The position numbers and the translations under genes were made by a program. Shown here piece by piece: positions 1 through 6,781 of a stretch of DNA of 39,075 bases. This DNA comes from Xanthobacter autotrophicus (GTDB taxonomy: Bacteria; Pseudomonadota; Alphaproteobacteria; Rhizobiales; Xanthobacteraceae). The stretch lies in the NCBI RefSeq assembly GCF_005871085.1, contig NZ_VAUP01000016.1, positions 1-39,075 on the forward strand, written 5' to 3'. The notes beneath the pieces were generated by a model. The model was given only the letters and a program-made list of their open reading frames with translations, was not told where the DNA came from and made no database searches. The first letter of the stretch is position 1; each line of letters opens with the position of its first letter.

Positions 1-33
1 CTCCCGCAGGTCCAAAGACAGCGTCCTGGCCAT
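1..33 (-). mobile_element. 5' end of an IS630-type transposase gene (cut by window edge)
   Basis: Reading leftwards from an ATG at 33, the only visible peptide is MARTLSLDLRE, which resembles the usual N-terminus of IS630-family transposases (a short start followed by a Leu/Tyr-Ser-x-Asp-Leu-Arg-Glu motif). A GGAGG stretch lies 9 bases upstream on the same strand; a second ATG at 37 in another frame is possible. Only 11 codons are present, so the family call is a pattern-based inference and the remainder lies outside the window. Confidence 0.4.
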
Positions 34-113
34 GCATGTCGGCCTCCCTCTCCGACACGAAGCTTGAATCAGAACGCCGCAGATTTGGGAAGCCCAGCCA
101 AATCAAAACGCGA

Positions 114-131
114 GGAAAACGCTCTAGAGCG
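114..131. repeat. End of a dispersed intergenic palindromic repeat
   Basis: The bases GGAAAACGCTCTAGAGCG overlap the stop codon of the MarR gene (TAG, 124-126, minus strand). The GAAAACGCTCTA portion matches the end of the longer repeat at 12640-12687, and CTAGAGCG matches the first bases of the elements at 672 and 8632. The repeat edge therefore supplies the stop codon of the regulator gene, as another copy does for the ligase gene ending at 8635. Confidence 0.55.
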
Positions 132-630
132 AATCCCCGGACTTGCGCAGCGGCACACGGCTCAGCGCATTGCCCGCATCGGTTGCTTTTCGCAGCAGAT
201 GCATGAAGGTGCGCTGCTCGGTCGGTGTCAGGCCTGCGAGTATTGCCTTCTGGACATCGGCGACGATGGGCGCGACGGCCTCAAGCAGTGCTTCACCCTC
301 GGCGGTGACATGGAGGCTCTTGGCGCGGCGATCCTGGCTTGAGGTTTCCCTGCGGACCAGCCCCTTCTGCACCAGCCGCTCGACCACGCCACCCAACGTG
401 GCCGCGTCGTAGGCGATCAGGCCTGCGAGCGTCGTCTGGGCCAGGCCGCCATGGTTGCGGATCATCGTCAGCGCCGCAAACTGCACGGGCGTCAGGTCAT
501 AGCCAGCCGCTTCGCATCTGCCGATGAAGATCGAGACAGCGATCTGCTGGAGACGACGGATCAGATGCCCCGGCAGGTCGAAAAGTGGTGATTGGTCAGG
601 GCCTTGTGGCGTAGCGTGTCGGGGCGGCAT
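124..630 (-). CDS. MarR-family regulator, probable repressor of the gentisate operon
   Basis: A 168-residue MarR-type winged-helix DNA-binding protein. The N-terminal helix contains LPGHLIRRLQQIAV. The helix-turn-helix covers about residues 50-90 (LTPVQFAALTMI, then LAGLIAYDAATLGGVVERLV), followed by a wing with the conserved D-x-R pattern in SQDRRAKSLHVT. I chose the ATG at 630 because GAGAAG lies 5 bases upstream; an in-frame GTG at 648 would add six residues but has no clear ribosome site. The gene is divergent from the gentisate operon, with a perfect 12-bp AT-rich palindrome over that operon's likely -10 box. Known MarR biology suggests repression relieved by an aromatic ligand (3-hydroxybenzoate or gentisate); the ligand is inference. 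Its stop codon lies inside a dispersed repeat. Confidence 0.85.
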   Translation of the reverse strand: MPPRHATPQGPDQSPLFDLPGHLIRRLQQIAVSIFIGRCEAAGYDLTPVQFAALTMIRNHGGLAQTTLAGLIAYDAATLGGVVERLVQKGLVRRETSSQDRRAKSLHVTAEGEALLEAVAPIVADVQKAILAGLTPTEQRTFMHLLRKATDAGNALSRVPLRKSGDSL

Positions 631-671
631 TTGCACTTCTCGATCCACTCTGGGTCCCGGATGGCGCCATC

Positions 672-725
672 CTAGAGCGCGAACCGATCAAATTGAATCA
701 ATTTGATCGGTGAAGCGCCCTCTAA
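672..725. repeat. Dispersed palindromic element, type A
   Basis: An outer CTAGAG/CTCTA inverted pair encloses a perfect 13-bp inverted repeat with a single central base at 684-710 (arms CCGATCAAATTGA and TCAATTTGATCGG). A near copy sits at 8632-8685 with matching changes in both arms. Because it recurs 8 kb away after an unrelated gene, it is better read as a repeat than as a private operator of the adjacent MarR gene. Confidence 0.8.
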
Positions 726-734
726 CTTATGGAT

Positions 735-787
735 AGAGAACGCGTTATCCGATCAGCGTGCGCTGCAAGCTGATGGGCGCGTGCTCT
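735..787. repeat. Dispersed palindromic element, type B
   Basis: The element opens with AGAGAACGCG and closes with CGCGTGCTCT; inside, ATCAGC faces GCTGAT. It follows directly after the type A element, and the same A-then-B order recurs at 8632-8741. Single type B elements lie at 18312-18366 and 18594-18648. The structure could fold as a hairpin on either strand. Confidence 0.75.
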
Positions 788-803
788 AGAAACTCCTGCG
801 CTG

Positions 804-835
804 TTGACAGCACATAATACTAAGTATACTTATTA
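804..835 (+). promoter_or_regulatory. Promoter and MarR-type operator for the gentisate operon
   Basis: TTGACA at 804-809 is a consensus -35 box. Seventeen bases later TACTTA (827-832) could serve as -10; TATACT at 825 with a 15-base spacer is the alternative. The perfect palindrome TAAGTATACTTA at 821-832, extending with one mismatch to 818-835, overlaps the -10. An AT-rich dyad at this place is typical of MarR repression. Seen: the bases. Inferred: the regulator that binds. Confidence 0.6.
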
Positions 836-947
836 ATTTCCGGAGCCGACCGGTGGAGCTCCGGGCGGAGCAATCAAATAACGATCGCCATCCCATCCGG
901 TCCCCAACGCATGGGCCGGGAACAGGCGCCTACGGCGGGAGGAAAAC

Positions 948-2042
948 ATGAAGAACACTGCGGCTGCGCATGCCATGGCGCCAGACGACACGCTGGAGCT
1001 CCGCCAGCTCTATGCCGATTTCGAGCGCAACCACATCCTGCCGCTCTGGACGCAGCTCGGCGATCTGATGCCGCGCCATCCGAAGCCGAAGGCGGTTCCT
1101 CATCTGTGGAAATGGTCCGAACTCTATCCGCTGGCCAGGCGCTCGGGCGATCTCGTGCCGGTGGGCCGCGGCGGCGAGCGCCGGGCGCTCGGCCTCGGCA
1201 ATCCCGGATTGGGCGGCCATGCCTATATCAGCCCCACCCTGTGGTGTGCCATCCAGTATCTCGGGCCGCGCGAGACCGCGCCGGAACACCGCCATTCGCA
1301 GAACGCATTCCGCTTCGTGTGCGAAGGTGAGGGTGTCTGGACCGTGGTCAACGGCGATCCTGTCCGGATGAGCCGCGGCGATTTTCTGCTGACACCCGGC
1401 TGGAACTTTCACGGCCACCACAACGATACCGACCAGCCGATGGCCTGGATCGACGGGCTCGACATTCCCTTCGCGCAGATCAACGATGTCGGCTTCTTTG
1501 AGTTCGGCGCCGACCGCGTCACCGATTATGCGACCCCGGCTTTCTCGCGTGGCGAGCGGCTGTGGTGCCATCCCGGCCTGCGCCCGCTGTCGGGCCTGCA
1601 GAATACCGTCAGTTCGCCCATCGGCGCCTACCGCTGGGCGTTCACCGATCGTGCCCTGACCGAGCAGCTCCTGCTGGAGGAGGAGGGCGTCTCGGCAACC
1701 GTCGGCCAGGGGCACGCGGCGATCCGCTATGTCAATCCGACCACTGGCGGCGATGTCATGCCCACCATCCGCGCCGAATTCCACCGCCTGCGCGAAGGCA
1801 CGCAGACCGCGACGCGGCGGGAAGTGGGTTCCACCGTTTTCCAGGTGTTCGAAGGCCGCGGGGCGGTGATGTTGAACGGCGAGACAAAGGCGCTCGAAAG
1901 GGGCGACATCTTTGTCATTCCGTCTTGGATCCCGTGGTCGCTTCAGGCGGAGACCGCGCTCGACCTGTTTCGCTTCTCGGATGCGCCGATCATGGAACGG
2001 CTGCATTTCGACCGCGTTCAGGTGGACGGTCGTGAGCCCTGA
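948..2042 (+). CDS. gtdA: Gentisate 1,2-dioxygenase
   Basis: A 364-residue bicupin non-haem Fe(II) dioxygenase that opens the gentisate ring to maleylpyruvate. The N-terminal cupin carries the metal motif PEHRHSQNAFRFVCEGEG at about residues 111-129 and a distal HGHH near residue 155. The C-terminal cupin contains TVFQVFEGRGAVMLNGE. The length is about normal for gentisate dioxygenases (roughly 340-370 residues). GGAGGAAAAC precedes the ATG. It is the first gene of a tightly packed operon that includes 3-hydroxybenzoate 6-hydroxylase, making gentisate the expected substrate. Related ring-cleaving salicylate 1,2-dioxygenases share this fold and cannot be excluded from sequence alone. Confidence 0.9.
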   Translation: MKNTAAAHAMAPDDTLELRQLYADFERNHILPLWTQLGDLMPRHPKPKAVPHLWKWSELYPLARRSGDLVPVGRGGERRALGLGNPGLGGHAYISPTLWCAIQYLGPRETAPEHRHSQNAFRFVCEGEGVWTVVNGDPVRMSRGDFLLTPGWNFHGHHNDTDQPMAWIDGLDIPFAQINDVGFFEFGADRVTDYATPAFSRGERLWCHPGLRPLSGLQNTVSSPIGAYRWAFTDRALTEQLLLEEEGVSATVGQGHAAIRYVNPTTGGDVMPTIRAEFHRLREGTQTATRREVGSTVFQVFEGRGAVMLNGETKALERGDIFVIPSWIPWSLQAETALDLFRFSDAPIMERLHFDRVQVDGREP

Positions 2043-2874
2043 GGCCGCCCGATCCACACCCTTGGATGCGGCCCGAGATGCGCTGCGTCTTCGCCAGGGG
2101 CTGGGCGCGCGCTATGACGCGCCGAATGCGCCGGTCCGCGAGCTTGGGTGGGCACGGCGGGGCGCCGCCTATTTCGCCCTCAAGCTCAACGAACTGGGGG
2201 ATGCGGATTTGCTCCGGCCCAGTGTGGTGGCGGGCTGGAGCCGCCAGCACGTCGCAGCCTGCGTGGGCTATCACGCCCGGGCGCTGACGCGGCTGACGGA
2301 ACGGGCGCGGACGGGTGCGGACCTGCATCTGTTTCCCGAGCCGGGCCAGCGCGAGGCGGAGATTGCCGATGGCGGCACGCTGCCGGCCGGCGCCCTCCGC
2401 CACCTCGTCACTCATGCGGACATCCATCTCACCGTCGAATGGCGCGATCTCTCGGTCGAGGACTGGGACCGGCCGCTCGATGCCTGGGAGAGCGAACCGG
2501 CGACGGTCAGGCAAACGCCCTGGCTGAGGGCCCGGGAAATCTGGCTGCAGGCCGTCAATCTCGGCAATGGCGGAACGTTGCGCGACGCCCCCGCCGACTT
2601 TCTGCGCGCGCTGATCGACGAGCGGATCGCCCAATTGAACGCGATTGAGCCGGCGCTTGCCGCGTCCGCCCGCCATGACGGTGGCAGTCGGATCGTCGTG
2701 GCGGGCCGGGTGATGGAGGGCCGCCTGCATGACCTTGCCCACTGGCTCTGCGGTTGCGGATCCGGGGCGAAGGCAGGACCCGGCGCGGACGAACAGCAGC
2801 GCATCGCCGCCCTGGCTCCGCCGGCGTTGCGGCCGAATGCAGACATTGTTGAAAAGGAAAATTCCCATGCCTGA
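2032..2874 (+). CDS. DinB-like maleylpyruvate isomerase homologue with altered metal ligands
   Basis: A 280-residue protein of the mycothiol-dependent maleylpyruvate isomerase (MDMPI) family. Family landmarks are GWSRQHVAACVGYHARAL near residue 68 and TPWLRAREIWLQAVNLGNGG near residue 162. The GTG start at 2032 overlaps the dioxygenase stop by 11 bases and has AGGTGG six bases upstream. From memory, the characterised Corynebacterium enzyme binds its metal with His52, Glu144 and His148. The same spacing here gives Cys77, Glu169 and Gln173, so two of three ligands appear replaced. Alphaproteobacteria normally use glutathione rather than mycothiol, and a glutathione-type isomerase follows in the same operon. 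Its role is therefore uncertain: a divergent isomerase, another thiol-linked function, or a relic. Confidence 0.75.
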   Translation: MSPEAARSTPLDAARDALRLRQGLGARYDAPNAPVRELGWARRGAAYFALKLNELGDADLLRPSVVAGWSRQHVAACVGYHARALTRLTERARTGADLHLFPEPGQREAEIADGGTLPAGALRHLVTHADIHLTVEWRDLSVEDWDRPLDAWESEPATVRQTPWLRAREIWLQAVNLGNGGTLRDAPADFLRALIDERIAQLNAIEPALAASARHDGGSRIVVAGRVMEGRLHDLAHWLCGCGSGAKAGPGADEQQRIAALAPPALRPNADIVEKENSHA

Positions 2875-3571
2875 GACCAAGCACCTGTTTGCCCCTCTGA
2901 CCTTTCCCACCGTTCCGGTCAAAGGCACGGATGATGTCTATCCGGTGCACCGGATTTTCTGCGTTGGCCGTAATTATGCGGAACACGCCAAGGAAATGGG
3001 CGTCGAAGTTGACCGGGAGGCGCCGTTCTATTTTCTCAAGAACCCGCTGGTGCTGGTCCAGTCCGGCGAGACGGTCGCCTATCCCGCAGGCACCGAAAAC
3101 TATCATTATGAGATGGAATTCGTCATCGCCGTCGGCAAGCCCTTGTTCAAGGCGTCGGCGGACGAGGCGGCCGATGCCGTGTTCGGCTATGCCTGCGGCC
3201 TCGACATGACGCGGCGCGACCTGCAGCTGAAGGCGCGCGCCTCCGGCCGTCCCTGGGATCTCGGCAAGGATTTCGAGCGCTCCGCGGTGATCGCTCCCAT
3301 CGCCCCGGCGGCCGGTTTCGGCGCGGTCGGCCCGCAGCGCATCTGGCTCGATGTCGATGGCGTGCGGAAGCAGGACGCCCATCTTTCCGACCTGATCTGG
3401 AGCGTGACCGAGCTGCTGGTACATCTGTCGCATTATTATCACCTCGCCCCCGGTGACCTCATCTATACCGGCACGCCGGCTGGTGTCGGCCCGGTGGTCA
3501 CGGGCCATGTGATCACCGGCGGCATCGATGGGCTCGATCCGGTCCAGCTGACGATCGGAGCCGCCGAATGA
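2867..3571 (+). CDS. nagK: Fumarylpyruvate hydrolase (FAH family)
   Basis: A 234-residue fumarylacetoacetate-hydrolase-family enzyme that splits fumarylpyruvate into fumarate and pyruvate, the last gentisate step. Recognisable blocks are IFCVGRNYAEHAKEMG near residue 28, PFYFLKNPLVLV, the metal-binding acidic pair in YHYEMEFVIAVG, ACGLDMTRRDLQ, and the C-terminal TGTPAGVGPV. The ATG at 2867 overlaps the upstream stop by 8 bases and is preceded by AAGGAA; an upstream in-frame start would overlap the previous gene extensively and was rejected. The length is normal for the short FAH-domain hydrolases. The downstream isomerase gene overlaps by ATGA, so the genes are probably translationally coupled. 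Confidence 0.9.
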   Translation: MPETKHLFAPLTFPTVPVKGTDDVYPVHRIFCVGRNYAEHAKEMGVEVDREAPFYFLKNPLVLVQSGETVAYPAGTENYHYEMEFVIAVGKPLFKASADEAADAVFGYACGLDMTRRDLQLKARASGRPWDLGKDFERSAVIAPIAPAAGFGAVGPQRIWLDVDGVRKQDAHLSDLIWSVTELLVHLSHYYHLAPGDLIYTGTPAGVGPVVTGHVITGGIDGLDPVQLTIGAAE

Positions 3572-4209
3572 TCCTCTACGGCTATTTCCGGTCTTCGGCC
3601 GCATGGCGCTGCCGCATCGCCTTCAATCTCAAGGGGTTGGGCTACGAGTTCAGGCCCGTCCATCTGCGGCGCAGGGAGCAAAGGACACCCGACTATCTTG
3701 CGCTTAACCCGCAGGGACTGGTGCCGACGCTGGTTGTCGGCGACCTAGTGCTCAATCAGTCGCTTGCCATCATCGAGTGGCTGGACGAGACCTTTCCCGA
3801 TGTCCGGCTGATCCCCGAGGATCGCGCCCTCAGGGCCAGGGTGCGCGCCTTCGCGCTCGATATCTCAGCGGATACCCATCCGTTGCAGAATGTGCGAGTT
3901 CTGAATGACCTCGAACGGCGCTTTGGCGCCGACCAGGCGGTCAAGGACACCTGGTGCGGTGCATGGATAAGGCCGGCGCTGCAAGGCTGCGAGGCGGTCG
4001 CCCGGCGGCAGACGCATGGCGGCGCATTCACCTTTGGCGATACGCCCTCCCTCGCCGACATCTGCCTGGTCCCCCAGCTTGCCTCGGCGGATCGGTTCCA
4101 TGTCGACATATCCGACCTGACACGGCTCGCCGAAATCCGCGCCGCCTGCGAGGCATTGCCGGCATTTGCGGAGGCCGTGCCCGGCCGCCAGCCGGACGCC
4201 GAAGCCTGA
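3568..4209 (+). CDS. nagL: Glutathione-dependent maleylpyruvate isomerase (zeta-class GST)
   Basis: A 213-residue zeta-class glutathione transferase that isomerises maleylpyruvate to fumarylpyruvate, or maleylacetoacetate to fumarylacetoacetate in tyrosine breakdown. The N-terminal thioredoxin-like domain shows the zeta signature as SSAAWRCRIAFNLKGL at about residues 9-24; the first serine is the usual catalytic residue. The cis-proline and glutathione-binding segment is GLVPTLVVGDLVLNQSLAI. The C-terminal helical domain includes the GDTPSLADICLVPQL block. The start overlaps the hydrolase stop (ATGA). Operon position between gentisate genes favours maleylpyruvate as substrate. It is the second isomerase candidate in the operon and the one with all expected active-site features. 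Confidence 0.88.
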   Translation: MILYGYFRSSAAWRCRIAFNLKGLGYEFRPVHLRRREQRTPDYLALNPQGLVPTLVVGDLVLNQSLAIIEWLDETFPDVRLIPEDRALRARVRAFALDISADTHPLQNVRVLNDLERRFGADQAVKDTWCGAWIRPALQGCEAVARRQTHGGAFTFGDTPSLADICLVPQLASADRFHVDISDLTRLAEIRAACEALPAFAEAVPGRQPDAEA

Positions 4210-4214
4210 CAACC

Positions 4215-4238
4215 GCGGTCGCCGGCTGCGGCGACCGC
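4215..4238 (+). other. Strong stem-loop between isomerase and hydroxylase genes
   Basis: GCGGTCGCC and GGCGACCGC form a perfect 9-bp stem around a 6-base loop just after the isomerase stop. There is no T run, so it is unlikely to be a full intrinsic terminator. It could stabilise the upstream transcript or reduce read-through into the 3-hydroxybenzoate hydroxylase gene 105 bases further on. Confidence 0.55.
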
Positions 4239-4343
4239 TCGCCACCTGCGCCAAGCCGCATCGATGCCGCCGGACACCGGACGGCAAACGCTATTCCTAT
4301 GACCGTACACAAGATTGCGGCACCAATTCCGGAGGAACGGACG

Positions 4344-5564
4344 ATGACTGAACAGTTTCCTATCCTGATCGCCGGCGGCGGCATCGGTGGCCTTTCCACC
4401 GCCATCGGCCTGGCCCAGCGCGGCCAGACCTCGACCGTGCTCGAACGCGCCCCAAGGCTCGGCGAGATCGGTGCCGGCATCCAGCTCGGTCCCAATGCAT
4501 TCCATTGTTTCGATGCGCTCGGCATCGGCGAACAGGCCCGCGCCATGGCCGTCTATATCGACAGCCTGCGCTTCATGGATGCGATGACCGCGGAGGAGGT
4601 CGCCCGTATTCCGCTCGATGATGTCTTCCGCAAGCGTTACAAGAATCCTTACGGCGTCATCCATCGCGGCGACCTGCACAGCGTCATTCTAAAGGCTTGC
4701 AGCGACAATCCTCTGGTTGATCTTCGCACCAGTTCGGAAGTCGTCGACTACGAGCAGGACGAAAACACGGTGACGGCCATTCTCGCCAATGGCGAGCGGG
4801 TGAGGGGCCGGATGCTGGTGGGGGCCGATGGCCTGTGGTCGAATGTCCGCAAGCGTGTGGTGGGTAACGTCAAGCCCCGCGTTTCCGGCCACACCACCTA
4901 TCGCTCGGTCGTTCCGGTCGAGGCGATGCCCGAGGATCTGCGCTGGAATGCCGCCACCCTCTGGGCCGGGCCGAAATGCCACCTGGTCCATTATCCGTTG
5001 TCGGGCTGGAAGCTCTTTAACCTCGTCGTCACCTATCACAATGACGCACCGGAGCCGGTGGCCGGCCAGCCGGTCAGCCACGACGAGGTCCGGCGGGGCT
5101 TCACCCATATCCATGAAAAGGCACAGAAGATCATCGAGATCGGCAAGGACTGGAAGCTCTGGGTGCTGTGCGACCGGGATCCGGTCGACAATTGGCACGA
5201 CGGCCGGGTGGTCCTGCTCGGCGATGCCGCCCATCCCATGATGCAGTATTTCGCCCAGGGTGCGTGCATGGCGATGGAGGATGCCGTCTGCCTCGGCGTC
5301 GAGCTCGAAGCCGTCACCGGCGATGTTGCACGCGCGATCACATCCTATGTCGGCAAGCGGCATCTCAGAACAGCCCGGGTGCAATTGCAGTCGCGCTGGA
5401 TCGGCGAGCACATCTATCACCCGGCCGGCGCTCATGCGGAGCTGCGCAACACGATCATGCGCAACAAGACCCCTGAGGAATGGTACCAGAGCGTCGATTG
5501 GATCTATGGCGGCATGCAGAACAATGCCGGCGAAATGCACGGTGGCAAGCATATCCCGGCGTAG
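4344..5564 (+). CDS. 3-Hydroxybenzoate 6-hydroxylase (FAD monooxygenase)
   Basis: A 406-residue group A flavoprotein monooxygenase that converts 3-hydroxybenzoate to gentisate with NADH and O2. The FAD dinucleotide motif is IAGGGIGGLSTAIGLA near residues 9-24, the DG motif is MLVGADGLWSNVRKRVV near residue 155, and the FAD-ribityl GD motif is VVLLGDAAHPMMQYFAQG, followed by the family-typical ACMAMEDAVCLG. The C-terminal YQSVDWIYGG is also typical of XlnD/NagX-type enzymes. The ATG at 4344 has GGAGG eight bases upstream; the open frame extends to 3954, but that would overlap the isomerase gene. Its product is the substrate of the first gene in the operon. Salicylate-type hydroxylases are relatives, but the ACMAMED region and operon favour 3-hydroxybenzoate. 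Confidence 0.85.
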   Translation: MTEQFPILIAGGGIGGLSTAIGLAQRGQTSTVLERAPRLGEIGAGIQLGPNAFHCFDALGIGEQARAMAVYIDSLRFMDAMTAEEVARIPLDDVFRKRYKNPYGVIHRGDLHSVILKACSDNPLVDLRTSSEVVDYEQDENTVTAILANGERVRGRMLVGADGLWSNVRKRVVGNVKPRVSGHTTYRSVVPVEAMPEDLRWNAATLWAGPKCHLVHYPLSGWKLFNLVVTYHNDAPEPVAGQPVSHDEVRRGFTHIHEKAQKIIEIGKDWKLWVLCDRDPVDNWHDGRVVLLGDAAHPMMQYFAQGACMAMEDAVCLGVELEAVTGDVARAITSYVGKRHLRTARVQLQSRWIGEHIYHPAGAHAELRNTIMRNKTPEEWYQSVDWIYGGMQNNAGEMHGGKHIPA

Positions 5565-5583
5565 GTCTCGTATATCGAACCAT

Positions 5584-5624
5584 GGCATCAAGACTTGGTA
5601 GCAAGACTTGGCATCAGGATTTGG
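5584..5624 (+). repeat. Three imperfect tandem 13-15 base repeats
   Basis: Three adjacent units (GGCATCAAGACTTGG, TAGCAAGACTTGG, CATCAGGATTTGG) lie just after the hydroxylase stop. They share the core CA-A/G-GA-C/T-TTGG. No function is apparent. They sit in the 260-base gap separating the gentisate operon from the beta-oxidation operon, which otherwise holds the promoter at 5764. Confidence 0.5.
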
Positions 5625-5763
5625 CAGCCGGAGGATTCTGTCCGGCTTGTTCGGCAGAGGTGGGGCGGGGGATTGCGCCTTCTTCATCGGCCTGTTCGTG
5701 CTGGGCCGGCGTCGCAGATCCCGCCCCGTCGCATCAAAAAGAACCTTGCCGCGACGGCACCGA

Positions 5764-5795
5764 TTGACTTCCAAATAATGTTATAGATAATAACA
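5764..5795 (+). promoter_or_regulatory. Promoter and operator of the beta-oxidation operon
   Basis: TTGACT (5764-5769), a 16-base spacer and GATAAT (5786-5791) form a good sigma-70-type promoter. The dyad TGTTATAGATAATAACA (5779-5795, with GTTAT/ATAAC arms) overlaps the -10. A 14/17 match, TGATATGGATCATAACA, lies at 18464-18480 over the apparent livH promoter and beside the second MarR gene. This suggests one regulator for both operons. Confidence 0.65.
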
Positions 5796-5824
5796 AAAAT
5801 GGAAATGAGAGAGGGGGAAGGCCC

Positions 5825-6658
5825 ATGGCTGATGCGGCGCCGGCTCAGGTCGCGAACGGGTTCGGTGGGGCGCATCATCGCCACACGGAAGGCCCACTGG
5901 TGATCACGCGGGATGGGGACATTCTCATCGTGGGTCTCGATCGGCAGGCCAAGCGCAATGCCATCAATGATTCCACCATCGAGGCGCTGGATGCGTGCTT
6001 CTCGTCCATTCCCGACGATGTGCGGGCGGTGGTGATCCACGGCATCGGCCCCAACTTTTCCGCCGGGCTCGATCTTTCGGAAATTTCCGAGCGGGACGTG
6101 ACCGACGGGGTGTTCCACTCCCGCGCCTGGCACCGCTGCTTCGAGAAGATCGAGTTCGGCCGCGTGCCGGTGGTGGCGGTGCTCAAGGGCGCGGTCATCG
6201 GCGGCGGGCTGGAGCTTGCCTGCGCCGCCCACATCCGCGTCGCCGAGCCGTCCGCCTTCTATGCCCTGCCCGAAGGGCAGCGCGGCATCTTCGTGGGCGG
6301 CGGTGGATCGGTGCGGTTGCCCAAGCTCATCGGCGTCGCGCGCATGGCGGACATGATGCTGACCGGCCGCTCCTATTCGGCGGCGGAGGGCGTCAGCCTC
6401 GGTTTCTCGCAATATCTGGTGGGTGAGGACGAGGGCTTTGCCCATGCGCTCGACCTTGCCCGGCGCATTTGCGGCAACGCCCCGCTTACCAATTTCGCCG
6501 TCATCCAGGCCCTGCCGCGCATCGCCGACAGTGATCCGCGCGTGGGCTACCTGATGGAATCCCTCGTTTCCGCCGTCGCCCAGGGCGATCGCGAAGCCAA
6601 GACCCGCGTGCGCGCCTTCCTCGAGAAGCGTGCCGCCAAGGTGACCCGCCCGGACTGA
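5825..6658 (+). CDS. Enoyl-CoA hydratase (crotonase family), probable aryl-enoyl-CoA hydratase
   Basis: A 277-residue crotonase. The oxyanion-hole segments are NFSAGLDL at about 77-84 and GAVIGGGLELACA near 122-134. Glu130 and Glu150 are spaced exactly 20 apart, like the catalytic Glu144/Glu164 pair of rat enoyl-CoA hydratase. Hydroxycinnamoyl-CoA hydratase-lyases keep only the second of these glutamates, so this should hydrate an enoyl-CoA without cleaving it to an aldehyde. That fits a beta-oxidative route with the dehydrogenase and thiolase downstream. A purine-rich GAGGGGGAAGG stretch precedes the ATG. The N-terminus is about 20 residues longer than in typical hydratases. The cinnamoyl-type substrate is inferred from the ligase next door. 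Confidence 0.82.
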   Translation: MADAAPAQVANGFGGAHHRHTEGPLVITRDGDILIVGLDRQAKRNAINDSTIEALDACFSSIPDDVRAVVIHGIGPNFSAGLDLSEISERDVTDGVFHSRAWHRCFEKIEFGRVPVVAVLKGAVIGGGLELACAAHIRVAEPSAFYALPEGQRGIFVGGGGSVRLPKLIGVARMADMMLTGRSYSAAEGVSLGFSQYLVGEDEGFAHALDLARRICGNAPLTNFAVIQALPRIADSDPRVGYLMESLVSAVAQGDREAKTRVRAFLEKRAAKVTRPD

Positions 6659-6781
6659 TCCGGACGGTCCAAGCATCACGCCGGATCAACCGGCAGGATG
6701 GCCCGCGCCGGAGAACTGGCGGGGCCGAGGAAACGACGAGGCGTCGCGCCATGGGGCGACGGCAGCCTACGGGAGGGAATG

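Noticed and set aside
684-710. Perfect 13-1-13 palindrome as the operator of the first MarR protein
   Set aside because: A covarying copy occurs at 8644-8670 after an unrelated gene, so it belongs to a repeat family.
5825-6658. Crotonase as hydroxycinnamoyl-CoA hydratase-lyase
   Set aside because: Both catalytic glutamates of true hydratases are present, the lyase subgroup sequence pattern is absent and no vanillin/aldehyde dehydrogenase gene is nearby.
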